Shown: one piece after another, positions 1 to 12,587 of the stretch | Layout of the letters: each line of letters opens with the position of its first letter | Position numbering within the stretch: position 1 is the first letter of the stretch | Program-made: the position numbers and the translations under genes | Assembly (NCBI GenBank): GCA_039000515.1 | Contig: JBCFYV010011164.1 | Coordinates: forward strand, 34,245,021 to 34,309,020 | Length of the DNA: 64,000 bases | Reading direction: 5' to 3' | DNA from: Timema cristinae | Lineage: Eukaryota; Arthropoda; Insecta; Phasmatodea; Timematidae | Notes under the pieces: generated by a model | Told to the model about the DNA's origin: nothing | Seen by the model: the letters and a program-made list of their open reading frames with translations, nothing else | The model's database searches: none

Positions 1-641
1 ATTTTTGAAAATTTAATTTAAAAATATTACCTTTATAGGTTTATTCAAAATTGTTATATGAACAGTTTTTCACATGAGTATAAAAACACTATGTTCTTCT
101 GTGGAAAACTTATTTAAGGGTATTTTACTGATAGTCAATTTTTGAAGAAAAAAAAAAAAAGAAGTTCCTAACTGTAATAAACTTGATGGGAATATATACA
201 CGATGGTATTGCACCATTTATTTGTATTAACCGCGCAAACAACTTCTGGTGGTTAGTTGTGGAATGAGGAATTCATTTATTTGGATCACAGTTTATTTAA
301 TGATGGCTGCCAGCGTTCATCGTCAGCTGGTACCGCAACTTTATGTTTGTCGGATTCGTGACTTCGTGGCCTTTAGCGATACAGACCCGCAACACTTGCT
401 AGATTCTGAGTTATAGATACCCAAATGTACATCATTCGAATTTTGAGGTTGTCCGAAATATTCACGGTTATAATTCACCCTCCTGTGAACCATGTGGCCG
501 GTATTCAATGTGTTTGGACCTTGACTTACAAAAGCAAATATAAGCGCGTAAGGGCTTTCCTAACCATATCGATAGTTATCTAAGATTGTTTATTATTATC
601 ACTTTACCATCCGAAATATCAGGATATTTTAAAATATTTTA

Positions 642-925
642 CCCGCCTCGTTGGCGTAGTTGGCTAACGCGCTTGTCGTGTTGAGCTCGACTTCTGAGGA
701 CAGGGAGATGAGGTTCGAATCTCGGTCGGGTGAACTGGGGGTGGTTTTTCCTAAATGGTTTTCCACTCTCCCTCCATGCAAAATGCGGGTTCACTTCCTC
801 TAATTCAACCTTCCCAGTTCCCAGTCAAATAGCGTAATTAGTACTTAAAGTGTATAACCCGAACGGGTAGTAAGACGCGGTGCTAAATAATAATAATAAT
901 AATAATAATAAATAATAATAATAAT
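642..925 (+). mobile_element. SINE-A, near full length
   Basis: tRNA-derived SINE. The head has a pol III A box (TGGCGTAGTTGG) and a B box (GGTTCGAATCTC). The middle runs GTGAACTGGGGGTGG through a pyrimidine-rich stretch, and the end is CCCGAACGGGTAGTAAGACG plus a (TAA)n tail from about 885. It closely matches the copy at 23629. No clean target-site duplication is visible. It is non-coding and would depend on a LINE reverse transcriptase. Confidence 0.85.
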
Positions 926-1033
926 TTTGATAAAGAGACGTTTATTTAAACTTCACTCCAACCTTCCAATCATTTACTTGATAAAGTCAACCTTTTCTTA
1001 AATCCGCGTTAAAATTAAGATGGATCAGGTTGT

Positions 1034-1165
1034 CAGTTTGGCCTGGTCTAGTTTGCCGGTCACGGTGACCTGACCGAATACATGAATGTTTTTTTATTAA
1101 TAATTTCCTCCTCTACCTCCTCACAGACGTGGGTACATTTCCTCTAATTCATTTCATTTTCATTG
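1034..1165 (+). mobile_element. SINE-B fragment, degenerate
   Basis: Shows the SINE-B signature GGCCTGGTCTAGTTTGCCGG followed by GTGGGTACATTTCCTCTAA. The head and tail are missing or too diverged to see. Confidence 0.4.
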
Positions 1166-2073
1166 GTGTAAAATATATAGTTAGACGCAAATACGAAAAA
1201 ATAAAAATAATTGTATATTGTAATTGTAATTTTTACTACACATTACTTGAAAATAACCCTAATATTAATATTGTTTTTAACAAATGGGAAAATGTTGGTA
1301 GTTTTATAAATTTTAGAGCCGAAACATCTAGGCTCAATTCTTAAGTCCTATAATTTTATGTTTCATAATTTGAGACATAATAGCAAGTTAACTGTATAAA
1401 ATATTAATAAACAGTAATCTACTATGTAAAATTATTATAAAATACCTAGCTATAACAGTTCTATATAAGAGATCAAAGGTTGGTTATCAATCGGAACATT
1501 TAAACATAGTAAACAAAAGTGTTTTCAAAAAATTGAATATGATGTTTTTGTTTATAGGCCTGCTTTCTTGGTAAAAAAAATCAGTTTACGGTATTAATTG
1601 TCTATTCAAAGTGACAATTATGAAGAAAAAAATCTTTGGCTTGCGAGTACTTGACAGTAGTTCTAGTAACTTTTTGAAATATCAGATAATAGAGTAAATT
1701 GGGGGTGCGGTTATGGACCTTGAGTAAACATCACTAATAAATTATTTTTTTTATTTTTAAAACCGTGAATCATGGGATTCTTTATCCTTCTTATAAGTGA
1801 ATTTAGTGAGATTTGATCTAACAGTTCTAGAAGCATAGTTTTCAACGTTACCGAATTTTCCGTAATTTGTATGAAAATATAACTACTTTTACACTCGCAC
1901 TGGTGAGCACGCGAAATAAACATCACACGAAAAAACAATTTTGCACAGGTTACCAAAAAATAATGGGCACAAAAAATTATTTTGTTATAATCATACTAAT
2001 TTTGTAGTCAACATTAAATTTGTTGTAGCCTGTACAAAACTGTATTTTATGTGCAAGTTTATTTAATATAGTT

Positions 2074-2225
2074 TGTTGGCGGACTAGGAAGTCAGGCATC
2101 AAATCCGAGCCGGGTGTAATGACCGTGGTCTTTTACCAAATAGTTTCTCACTCTTCCTACATGTGAATGCGGGTACATTTCCTCTAAATTACATTTATTT
2201 ATCTTCCACTCAAACAATGTGGCCT
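2074..2225 (+). mobile_element. SINE-B copy, partial
   Basis: Matches the SINE-B body: a GGACTAGGAAGTCAGGC region, a degenerate B box (ATCAAATCCGAGCCGGGTG) and GCGGGTACATTTCCTCTAAA. It runs directly into a copy of repeat G, as does the SINE-B at 53845-54035. Confidence 0.6.
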
Positions 2226-2480
2226 TTATAGATACAGTCTAATTTAGATAGGAAGCAACTTTTTTTGACATTCATAAAGTTACTAAACAATGTTCATATA
2301 TTCATACCTAAATTCATGTTTTTTGAAACTGTCACTTTTGATATATATATAGTAACAGTAAAGTAAACTGTTATTGATGTTGACTGTACATAAATATTTG
2401 TGTTTTCTAAACGTTATTTCATAGCGGAATACTACTATAGTAATACGTGATGTAAAAAAACACAACTTTTACGATTATAC
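2226..2480 (+). repeat. Dispersed repeat G, diverged copy
   Basis: Similar to the outer part of the 14.1/15.6-kb inverted repeat arms (AATTTAGATAGGAAGCAAC, then CATTCATAAAG, then GTCACTTTTGA) and to copies at 44690 and 54036. The family is unclassified and has no coding capacity. Confidence 0.55.
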
Positions 2481-2493
2481 AATGTTTTACAAA

Positions 2494-2851
2494 TCTATAC
2501 TAATATTATAAAGAGGAAATATTTGATTTTTTGATTTTTTGTTTGTAATGGATAAACTCAAAAACTACTGGACCTATTTTAAAAATTCTTTCACCAATAT
2601 AAAGCTACATTGTCAGCGAGTAACATAGGCTATATTTTATTTTGAAAATTTAATTTATTCCTCATAAAAATGTCGATAGTTTTACACAAGGTATAATATA
2701 GCTATATTTATTGACATAATCTGGCTTAGAAATACGTTTCATAGATAACGTTTCTATTTGAAATCGGGCACCATGGGGGGTGGGGGGGGGCCGCCTTATA
2801 TAAATCTTATAACACAGTGGGTCATGAGAAATGCCGTGCGGGATTGTCTAG
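2494..2851 (+). mobile_element. Helitron-like non-autonomous element
   Basis: Begins TCTATACTAATATTATAAAG and ends GCCGTGCGGGATTGTCTAG, with an A before and a T after. Helitrons insert between A and T, start with TC and end with CTRR after a short hairpin, so the ends fit. The 5' motif and the following text (GGATAAACTCAAAAACTACT) resemble short Helitron-like repeats common in arthropod and other invertebrate genomes. There is no Rep/helicase coding sequence. A G-rich run lies at 2771-2791. The hairpin near the 3' end is weak, so the call is moderate. Confidence 0.5.
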
Positions 2852-2859
2852 TATTTAAT

Positions 2860-4440
2860 AACCTACTAAACTATTTAATTATTTTTTTGTCAGTGCATTC
2901 AGTACTATCTATGAAAGGTATGCATAGTCGTTATAATAGACATTGTGTTAATAGAAATACAAAACATCTGTAAATCATAAAATATTTTGATAGTTGTTGT
3001 AAACTGTAGGAAAGACGATAGCACCGTCTTACTACCTATTCAGGTTATACGCAATGCTACTATTTGCTGTCAAAATATTTACATGTTTTTGTTTCTAAGT
3101 ATTGTAGCACTTCTAAAAATGAATGGTTTAGATTTCATGAGTTCATACAACAAATATATTTTTTCTGCAACTGTTACTTTTGATATTTGCTAAATTAATA
3201 CAGTAAGTATATCCATTGGTGTATCCTAAGGGAATAGGTACTGGACGGTCGTTCAACATCTAGAATATTTCAAATTGTTTTATAGATACAAAGATACGAT
3301 ATAAATAGTTAGATGGTCTAATGATAATATCACTCGATTTATTAATTTTCCGATAAATATTAAAGTAGTAACGCAAATTCATTTATATCACGCTCAGATA
3401 CAACTTTGTCACTAACATGACGTGATTTTGTCTCCACAGCTAACCATTGATATAGAAACCGGTTTTGATCATATGATAATAGATATAATTTCCTCAAAGG
3501 GGATCCATTTAATTTTAGGAACATGAGGCCTAATTATACAACATGGTTAATAAGCAGCGTAATGGAGTATTTATTAAGTTCATTACACTAAAATTACGTT
3601 CACACTCAGAACTACAAGGAATTGATTTTATGCACTCGGCTTGATTCTTAAAGAAGTATTCCTAAACAGTCAACGTTGTCCAGAAATTCATTTAATCCTT
3701 CTCCTTTTTTTAGTTCTCTTCTGAAGCAGCTGCAAATATTGTTTATAGATTTCTTGCTATATGCCACTTCTATATTATAAGACACAAATCTGAGGTCAGT
3801 ATTTCAAATTCTTTAGGAATTTTGGAATATCCTTCTTGATAAACGTCACTCTCTTTTATTCCTCGGCTTGGGGAGGTTGTGAAACCATCTAGCCCTCAAA
3901 TTGTCCATGATGTTGGTCAAGATTTCTAACCGATCCTATTTAATGATAAGTGTCGTGGACTCTAGTAATCCCACCTTCATGGAATTCCACAATCTAAGCT
4001 GTTTTTATACATCTCTTACTTCCCACTGATCTGAATTTCATTTATTCAATAATTAATATTGTACGAAGCATCATATTTTAACTTTTAAAGCACCAGATCG
4101 GCTTCCCGTTTGGTAAATACGAGTACCAGGGCGCTGCTATGGACCACCCAGGTTCGACTACAGCACTGGTCTATTCTTTTATCAATGTGGGTTAGCCTAC
4201 ATTCATTTACCAGGTCTAAAATGTCGGTGATGACGATCTGAATGTGGCTCAAACCTTGAAGTGAAGACTTGCGGAAAGCAAACACAACCGCTCTGATGGT
4301 TTATTTATTTAATTTCCCCACTTTAACACTTAAAAAAGTTTTATACATGTGTACAAAATTAGAAAAAAAACAAACAAAAAAAAAGCACAAAAATATTACA
4401 TTTTGAAACTCTAAAGATGACAGGCACTTTCATAATAAAC
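2860..4440. other. AT-rich stretch, no gene seen
   Basis: Only short stop-bounded frames with poor composition. Homopolymer A runs lie near 4363-4384. I recognise no exon, RNA gene or repeat family here. Confidence 0.5.
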
Positions 4441-4458
4441 ATAACAATCCCCTCTTAG

Positions 4459-4686
4459 CAGTGGTCACGCTGACTCTGGCGTCAATTTATTCTTGCCCGG
4501 TTTTCCGTTGATGGAGATGTGGGTGTTCAAATCCTGGCCGCGTGAACTGAGGAATATTTTTCCTAAATGGTTTATCCCTCTCCCTTCACTCAAATACGGG
4601 GACATTTTCTCTAAATACTACCTTCCCTATTCCTACTTTGGTAGTATAAATATGCGGTTAGCCGTGACGGGTGATAAGATACGCGA
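4459..4686 (+). mobile_element. SINE-B copy
   Basis: Has a B-box-like TTCAAATCCTGGCCGCGTGA, then ACTGAGG, CCTAAATGG and CTTCCCTATTCCTAC. The tail is GCGGTTAGCCGTGACGGGTG followed by a diverged AAGATACGCG in place of the usual AAGACGCGG. The head is diverged. Confidence 0.65.
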
Positions 4687-4887
4687 TTTGCGCAAAACAA
4701 CTCTACAATAGACAAAACTAATTTTAAATGTTACTCTTTCATAGCAGAATATTGTTTGTATGTGAATGTTTAAATATTTGTGTGCCTGTGTGTGACCTTA
4801 TGGATGACAATGGCGAGACAAGTTAGTGCTGGGCTACCACTGGTTACAGTTGAAAATGAGATAAAATATTTATACTTAATCTAGACC

Positions 4888-6650
4888 CTCGGAGTAGTTG
4901 TGATCGTTGAAAAAATTGAATTCGCGATTTTAATTTTGACTTTTCATGACCCCCTGAAACAGAAAAAGTTGCTTACGCGATGCCGTTTGTCTGTCTGTCT
5001 ATCTGCACCTCGGGCTGGAGCCGAAACTATTTAACCGATAAGAATAAAACTTGGTATCTAGGGTTTTTATAAGATTCCCCAAGGGAGTTTTTGGTAATTG
5101 AATATCTATCCCTAATATTAAGGGTAGTTTACTGAGGGACAAAAAGATTTTTAAAAAAACTCAAAATATTTTATAACGATTTTGATTAATTTTCGTATCT
5201 TGCTATAATGAGGCGTCACTTAACTTTATTTATTAAAGGTTTACTCGTCAAAATCTATCAAATTTCCATAAGTTTTGAGCTTTCGGTATAATTTTAAGTA
5301 AAATGCATATTATTACTCTACACATTATATAAGGTGAATTTAAAACGACCCTTCTATTCGCTCTATATATTTGTTGCACTATAACATTATAGATAAGAGT
5401 TGATCTATTATTATTTTTCAAACAAAAATAAATGTTTTATTTACTGATATACAATCACATACACATAATGGTTTCCATGGTGATGTAAACAAAGAATTAT
5501 TGTACGGATGAACAACTGCTCACAAAGCAGAAAAACTGAAAACTCGCTAGGCAAAATCGGATTTTCATTGAAAGCTACTATTTTTGCCGACATTCTGGAT
5601 TCCTAACCTTTAAAATAAGGGTTCGTTCGCCAAATTCGGTTCAGCGTTTTCTCGTAATATCAATCATCAGAAAATGGCTTATCATATGTTCTTTGGCTTC
5701 TTCTATTTTAACAAAATTAAGAGTTTGTTTGTCTGTCATGAGCATTGCGTGATATCTACTTCAAGAAGAAGTATGAAAATTAAATATTAATAGATTCTGT
5801 GCACGAACACGTATACCTCAAAGCTGGAATTTTGAAATTTGGATTAGACTTTTTTAAATTAATTAAAAACAGAAATAATGAAGTATTATTATCGCTGCGT
5901 TGCCATGGAGAGTAAACAAAAAGAGTTTGGTATCTACAACAAACTGTTCTGCTCATGTAGCCATGATATATTAATTATTGTTAAATGTTGTGATTTAGTT
6001 CTAGTAAATAACTTTTAAGTATTAATACTTTTTTACCTGTAAACCTTTTCACCCGTTTTACTCTGTACTCTTTTTACCCCATATCCCCTTTCCGCTATAC
6101 CCTTACTACCCCACACCCTTTTTTACACTTTTTAACATGTTTACCCTTTAAAACGCTTTAAAGTTTAAATTTTTTATCCCAAGATATTTCCCTGGGGCTA
6201 AGCCAGGTAATTAATATAAAATGAGGCAAAAAGGTCAAAAATGGTCAAATGTAAATCTAATCAGAAGGGGCAATAAGACCAAGAGGGCAAACATTGCACG
6301 CATGTCAAAAAATTGCCAAAATGTCAAAAAGGGCAAAAAGGTCACAACTTAGCAAAAATGGTAAAAAGTGTTAAAAGTAAATCATAAGAAAAATATATAT
6401 AGGTTAAAGAATGCAAAACAAATAAAAAGGTAAAAAGTTTAACAGTCCGAAACTGGGCTATAAAAGGTAAACGAGGTAAGAAGAGTAAATAGAGGGATAG
6501 GGAAATAAAGGACAAAAAAGTTTACTACATTAGGAAAACGATAGAATGAGTAAAATGGGTAAAAGGTTAAACTGGGTAGATGTGATAAGAATTGTTAAAA
6601 TAATTTTGATTGAATTTAATTACTACCCTTTGACAACTAATTATTTATGC
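4888..6650 (-). repeat. Composite unclassified repeat (E end plus strand-switching body)
   Basis: This is the reverse complement of 31040-32760. The 4888-5300 part is repeat E (marks: GTTTGTCTGTCTGTCTATC and AAACTTGGTATCTAGGGTTT). The 5700-6030 part contains TGTCTGTCATGAGCATTGCG. The 6030-6650 part is built of degenerate 10-12-bp motifs: TTTTTACCC-like on the left, then GGTAAAAAGG-like on the right. The strand bias flips at an imperfect hairpin, CCTGGGGCTAAGCCAGG, at about 6191-6207. No ORF of note. Superfamily unknown. Confidence 0.65.
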
Positions 6651-6699
6651 TATAACTCTCCAGGCAAGTTTTCTTAGTATTGTGTATAAAGTAGTTACA

Positions 6700-8020
6700 A
6701 CTTAAAGGCTGGGGTTATAAAAGGTCACGCCTCACTCCCTGGTGTATGTGTTGGCCTATCTAGTTGTGCGTGTCTGTCTGTCTCTCATGACGTAACAGAC
6801 TACATCGATCACCAACATATCGAAAGCGCTAATCCTGTCAGCAGCTGATTCCCAATAATCCTGCTGAACTTTTCATGGAGCTTTAGTAGATTTTGAACAG
6901 ATTCGTTTGTACAAATATGAGAAAGCTCGCGTTGATTTACAGGAGAAAAAGTAATCTTCCCTGGCTCTTTTTATTTTGCCAGTGCATCTTTTATAGAGTC
7001 ATACTTTCTTATTCCTTCTTTATTTCGTATTCTTCCTTATCTTAATTACTTATCTGACAGCTATCGTTATTCTATATACTTTTATCTATTCATGCGCCTA
7101 GACTTGTGTTTTGACTTCTGGAGCTATAATTTTTGACAGATAATGTTTATTTTGACAGCTAATAATACACGCAGCGAGATAGCTACTATCAATGTCTATT
7201 ATAGAATTTTCTGTTCATCTTTTAAAAAACCTTTTTTCCAATGGAAATCTTACTATGAAGATGAGTTAACACACTCATGATTGATTGGTGCTTGGGAATG
7301 CAATCTTTTTTAGTGAACTCCGAATCATTCGTAGGCCTCTGCCTCATACTTTCATATCGCGGAAGATTATATTTTCATCCAACAATTGTGATTCACCGTC
7401 AGAGTTCGAAAAACATGCTCAGCCCTGACTTTGGAGGTTCGGAATCGAAGTCCAAACTGAACTCAGGTGCTGAATTTCCACATTGTGCCTATCACTAAAC
7501 ACACCATGCACCGGGAAAACACAAGACATTACATAAATATTTATAAATTTAGAACATAAAACTGATAGATCTAAATAGTAGGTTCTTGAATAGATAGAAA
7601 AGAGAACTGTAGAACTAAACACGCCGATATGAATACATGCCTATCTGCATCTTGACCCTATTTTTCTCCTTGAAACATTGTGTTGCATGACAACTACATA
7701 AACCCCATCAGATCATCCTGCTTTAAGTATTAATGACAAAACTATACAACAATCATTTTAAATTAAAAATGAAATTTTATTCCTCTCTCTAAATTTCTTT
7801 CTAAAGTGTCTGGAAATATGAGGAACTCCTTCACGAAAGCCTGGAAAACACAGGACTTTTATTTTTAAGAAAATAGTGGTAACCTAAACTGTGTTGTTCC
7901 TCATCTTTCCAGACGAATGCTTGTGTATTCCCTTAAATAAATAATCTTCCTCTTTCTTTGTTCCTGAATTAATGTAAGTCACGGGTAGCTTGAACGAAAG
8001 GATCGTTGGGATTCGAACCA
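6700..8020. other. No gene seen
   Basis: AT-rich sequence with short ORFs only (up to about 73 codons), none with a recognisable domain. The strip just before 8025 (GGGATTCGAACCAATGC) may be the antisense B box of an old SINE. Confidence 0.4.
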
Positions 8021-8034
8021 ATGCTTTAACAAAC

Positions 8035-8324
8035 TTTGGTGACCTGGTGGTTTAGGGGTAAAGTGTCTGCTTCTGTGCTAGGGGTCCGGGTTCAATCCTC
8101 GGTCCCGGCATAAATGTATCTTATTGCCAAACCCTTCCTTCACCTCTGACAAGACGTGTATTAATCACAACTTATGAATGTTTGGAATGCCAGACCTCCA
8201 CCGTAGTTCGGATCCCACGTTAAACTGTAGGTCTTCCATTTCTATCTCACAATCACCCTACCACTACACGTTAGCGTAAGTGCGTATAGCCCGAACGGGT
8301 AGTAAGACGCGGTGATAGTAATAA
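8035..8324 (+). mobile_element. SINE-C, full length with target-site duplication
   Basis: The head GACCTGGTGGTTTAGGGGTA (A box) and the B box GGTTCAATCCT lie in a tRNA-like unit ending GGTCCCGGCA. The body reads AAACCCTTCCTTCACCTCTG and CCAGACCTCCACCG. The 3' end is the shared CCCGAACGGGTAGTAAGACG tail. The 10-bp TTTAACAAAC occurs at 8025-8034 and again at 8325-8334, as expected for target-primed reverse transcription. Confidence 0.9.
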
Positions 8325-8769
8325 TTTAACAAACCTGACCACACCAACTGAGCGTCGTAAATTTCAAATTACGTTTTTAAAACTTATAAAGCCTGCATAA
8401 AAGCATTTAAGAATGTATTCGTAAATTTTGTTATTGTTTGCGTTTGGCAGAGAAAACAAGAACACAACAATTTTTTTTTGGTGACAATAAAATAATCTCA
8501 ATTTTGAAAGAAAAAAAACCCTTTAAAATAACGGTGGATTATATTTTTATTAACTTATTAACTTTAATACCATGATTATCTAGAGGCTAATTTAAATAAA
8601 CTCCATCCGCGTTAGCATGGAGATATTATTGGAAAACCAAGGTGGTAAACCGTCCCTCTGTACTCTCGACCGGGATTCAAACCTTGACAATTAGAATACG
8701 AGCTTGATGTCCTAGACTTTGTGAACACCGGTCCAGGTAAAATTAGCCTTAGACTCACGGAAAGTTTGC

Positions 8770-8870
8770 TTGACTTTTTAGTCCGGATGGCCAGGGTTCA
8801 ATTTCAACAGGCTGCACCTAGTTTGGGTTCCCTGTACATAGTGATTTTCTATTCTCTCTCTAAAAAATAA
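8770..8870 (+). mobile_element. Possible SINE remnant
   Basis: CCAGGGTTCAATTTCAACAG resembles a decayed B-box region, followed by a pyrimidine tract as in SINE-B. Too diverged to assign firmly. Confidence 0.25.
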
Positions 8871-8879
8871 ATAAAAAAA

Positions 8880-10090
8880 ATTGCACAGCTCCTTTTACAT
8901 AACCACTTCTCCTTGAATTGAACCATTCTGTTTTTATTAGACTTAATCTTAATACATTTAAAACTAGCCATAGTCTAAGCTTTCAGACCATTGTCTGATA
9001 AACACCGTTTTTAGCCTGTTTGGAATGGATCGAATATCCGAGCGTGTGTGAGGGGTCTTCGGACTAATGTTGGATGATGTTTGTCAAACCAAAGTAAGTC
9101 ACATTGAGTTAGAAAACCGTTGACTTATGTAAAATCATTTTTGTTTTAATCTGAGCGTGGCGTTTGTCGACAACGAGTTGACAGATTTGAGGTCGCGCAT
9201 GCGCTTCATCTCGTGTTTCTAATCCCATACTGTATTCGGTTCATCCCCCCTGAGGTAGTTCTTGTAGTTATCGTGCCTGTTGTCCTGCAACTATTTGGGT
9301 AACCACATAATGCGAGAATTTGTTACCACGTTGTAGGAGACAGTACTTGGTCCAGAACTTCCTCTGTTTCCTTAGGGTTTGTTCAGCAGGCACATAACTG
9401 CTATAGCAGCTGCCACCTTTCTTTTTTCACCTCATTGTCACAAAAACACATTTTTTTTTTACCTCTTAAACGCTTTTTCCAATTTCAAACAAACCAAGTA
9501 CAATTGCCACAGGCACTATTGTGATATCCCGCAGATAACCCCAACACAACACAACTCCACTCAAATCTCTGTGGATAGCTGAAGGCGACTCATCTCAACA
9601 GACCGTAGTTTGTGATTTGGGCAGTCTGATGTTTAACCAATTGGCCGTCAGGCTAGCGAGCGACTGTTGTAGAATAGAAGTTTGAAAATGTGGCGCGCAT
9701 GAAGAGCTCATAGCTCAACGCATCAAACTGTGAATAGTATTGAAGTATAATACATGTTTATGTTGTTATAACACGTCATGCTATTTAATAATTATATTTA
9801 TACATATAAGTTTATAATATATAATTATTTTTTCTATGCAAATAAAGATGGGTATACATACTCTGTTTATTTTAAACAGGTGTGTATTTTAACGCTATTT
9901 TTTAAGCTTCAAAATAATTAAATAACCAAACAGTAGTATTAGTCAATTTTTAAACACACAATTTAAACGAAAAAGAAAAAAATACGTCCTATATTAGCCA
10001 TTCAGGCCTACACAATCATAGTAACTTACATGACGATAAAAACATAGGTAGGCCTACAGCTATTGTCAATTACTATTTTTTTAATATATT
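8880..10090. other. No gene seen
   Basis: Mixed-composition DNA with no supported exon or known repeat. The G+C-richer part at 9160-9380 has no long open frame. Confidence 0.4.
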
Positions 10091-10097
10091 TTTTTAA

Positions 10098-10297
10098 CAC
10101 CGCGTCTTACTAACCGTTCGGGTTATACGCTTTAAGTACTAATTACGTTAATGTATTTAGGAATTGGGAAGGTTGAATTAGAGGAAGTGAACCCGCATTT
10201 GCGTGGAGGGAGAGTGGAAAACCATTTAGGAAAAACCACCCCCAGTTCACTCGACCTAGATTCGAACCTCAATCTCCCCGTCCTCAGCAGTCGAGCT
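10098..10297 (-). mobile_element. SINE-A, 5'-truncated
   Basis: The reverse complement reads from AGCTCGACTGCTGAGGACGG through the B box to GTGAACTGGGGGTGG and the shared tail (on the + strand, CACCGCGTCTTACTAACCGT). About 40 nt including the A box are missing at the 5' end, typical of truncated reverse transcription. The 73-codon open frame across it on the + strand (10151-10372) is antisense SINE. Confidence 0.85.
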
Positions 10298-11221
10298 ATT
10301 AACTATTTCCAACAAGAAATGACCACTCTGAATCGCGAAGTGAAACAATTGAAAATAATTTACTCATTTTGAATAGGAAATAGGAGCCAGTAGGGCTAAG
10401 CCAAAATAGTTATAATAAAAGTCGGTATCGGGAATTAAAAACCTCTGCGACGCGTCGTGTGACGACATACAAATCACCCTATAAAAAACTTGCCCAAAAG
10501 AAACGTTGGCATCCCAAATTAAATAGCTATATTAAATAGAAGGAATAAATTCCACATAAAATATATTATTATCATCTCGGTGTTAAATTGGGAGTAATTT
10601 CTTCTAAAAACAAGAATAATTGAAAGTTAGCGGGATTAAATACGAGTCGATTAAATTGCTGTATAGTTGACGCCATATCATGTACACCAAAGAGGCACAT
10701 ACTACAATTTTTGAGAGTTAGATCTATAACACCACAAACCTGTGATTAGGTAATCATGGGTGAAACATCTATTTAATTACAGGTGGACAATATTAAAACC
10801 GAGAGAATCCATAAATAACTGTCCAAAGTTTTCTAAAGATAATATGGTAACCTCACTTGAATAATAACAATTGCCATAAAACTATATGGCGGAATGTTTG
10901 GAAGTTAATGTGGACGTTAAAATGCTAACCAGAATTTAGACCTCACGTTAACTTTACGAGCACTTTAACGAGGATGCTAGCTCTAACTAAACATTGTAAA
11001 ATCCAAAGTAGTGGTCGTTAACGCTTAACCTCATGTTAAGCCCTAACTAATAGAATAACATGACATTGTAAGTAAGATTGGGCCTTAGTATTTATTTTAT
11101 TTATTTGAGGTTTTTAACGTGCACTTTCCGAACCGACTGATTAGGATTTCCAAATGTTAATGGTCTCGGTTCATCCCTTTTCTAGTATTGGATTTAAGCA
11201 CTGAGAAAATGTATAATAGTA

Positions 11222-11430
11222 AAACCGACACTTTAGCTCAGTCCTTCTAGTTTCATGTTGAATTATACTGCCTAAAACCGGTGGAGATCAAGGTCCGTAA
11301 CCTGGGCGGGTGTACTGGGGTATTTCTCAACTCATCCTCCAGGAAAATTTGGGTACATTTCTTCTAGGTGGAAACTCGAGATTCGAATCTCTGTCGGATG
11401 AATTGGGGGGGATGGTTTACCTTTCAAGAG
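11222..11430 (+). mobile_element. Mosaic of decayed SINE-D, B and A pieces
   Basis: ACCGACACTTTAGCTCAGTC at 11223 is a SINE-D A-box region. It is followed by a SINE-B-like body (GGCGGGTGTACTGGGG, GGGTACATTTCTTCTA) and then GAGATTCGAATCTCTGTCGG with GAATTGGGGGGGATGG, which looks like the B-box half of SINE-A. It is probably several overlapping old insertions. Confidence 0.45.
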
Positions 11431-11889
11431 AGGAGAGAAATAAACTTGTAATGATAAAAAAAAAAAGCGCTGAAAACTAATACCTTCGCTGTTAGGAAAT
11501 TATGGTCAATACGTTTACATGATAGTTAATTGTGCTTTATCTTCACAGACACAGAGACAGTTATTTATATCTTGTGCACTGGTTGGTCGCTGTTATAAGA
11601 GGAATTTAATGTACCCACATTTGAGTGAAAAGGAGAGCGATAAACCGTCACCGGAAAAGTGCTCACACCTGCCAGAGACATGACAGCCATTTTATTTTAC
11701 TCCTAGAACCGTACTACGTCACTGGTTGTCCTATATATCGCGAGGGTATAAGTGAATTCTAAATAACAGAGATCCGAACCCCACACTTAACGATCACTTC
11801 TAAAAGTTATAAAAAAAACAACTAGGTGATAGAACTGAAGTGTACAGAATTTTCGTGGAGGTAGAATGGAAATTCACACCACAACGATG

Positions 11890-12075
11890 TCTAAAGCGTC
11901 AGGCCCGCGATGCATAACAGCTAGCATGTTTATGACGGTAGGTACACACGACAGGGGGTTCGAAACCCGATATTAGTCTCGTGTCATGATATTTTACCTG
12001 GAGATCGGATTCCAGTAAGGCGCTTTCCTAGTCTCTCTCTCCACGCGGGTGCGGGTTCACTTCCTCTTAGAGTAA
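11890..12075 (+). mobile_element. Degenerate SINE-B-like copy
   Basis: AAAGCGTCAGGC, GGGGGTTCGAAACCCGATA and GCGGGTTCACTTCCTCTTAG follow the SINE order, but the spacing is disturbed by an insertion or duplication. Confidence 0.45.
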
Positions 12076-12264
12076 TTTTCATTGTTTCAAAATAAAAGTA
12101 ATTATTTTGTTACCAAACCTATTTAAACCTATACTCATTTGAGCTAGAGACCCCCTAACTGACCAAAGAGGGTGGCAGCCAGTGAAACAGGATTTGAACC
12201 TCCATGCAGTTTGGTATATTGTGAGAGTGCTGTCTTAAGCCTGGGGGAGGTTCCCAATTTTAAC

Positions 12265-12315
12265 TCCGGTGTAAGTGGACATGCCGTCTAAATGTCAGGC
12301 TCATCCATTTCTGGT
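12265..12315 (+). mobile_element. SINE-B head fragment
   Basis: GTGGACATGCCGTCTAAATG and TCAGGCTCATCC match the SINE-B head seen at 33110 and 56975. The rest is absent. Confidence 0.4.
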
Positions 12316-12487
12316 GGATAAACTTGGAAGTGTAAGTGCACTTCCATTAATCTACGCTTTTTATATCCTACCCTAAATTAAATAAACCAATACATAACTT
12401 GCGACCCGCATCATTTTCCCTAGAGTTCTATAGGGTATCAGTTCACTACTGCTCTAGTATTGGGTAAGTACTGAAATAATGTATACT

Positions 12488-12580
12488 TGTAAGACCGACA
12501 CTTTAACTCAGTCGGTAGTGTTTTCCTACTAAGCAAGAGGTCCTGGGTTTAAGAAGGCTATACATTTTACTATTAACTAA
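12488..12580 (+). mobile_element. SINE-D head fragment
   Basis: CCGACACTTTAACTCAGTCG has a clear A box (TAACTCAGTCGG), and GGTCCTGGGTTTAAGAAGG is the B-box position. It matches the head at 59700. Confidence 0.5.
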
Positions 12581-12587
12581 TAATATT

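Noticed and set aside
10151..10372. 73-codon ORF
   Set aside because: Antisense reading of a truncated SINE-A.
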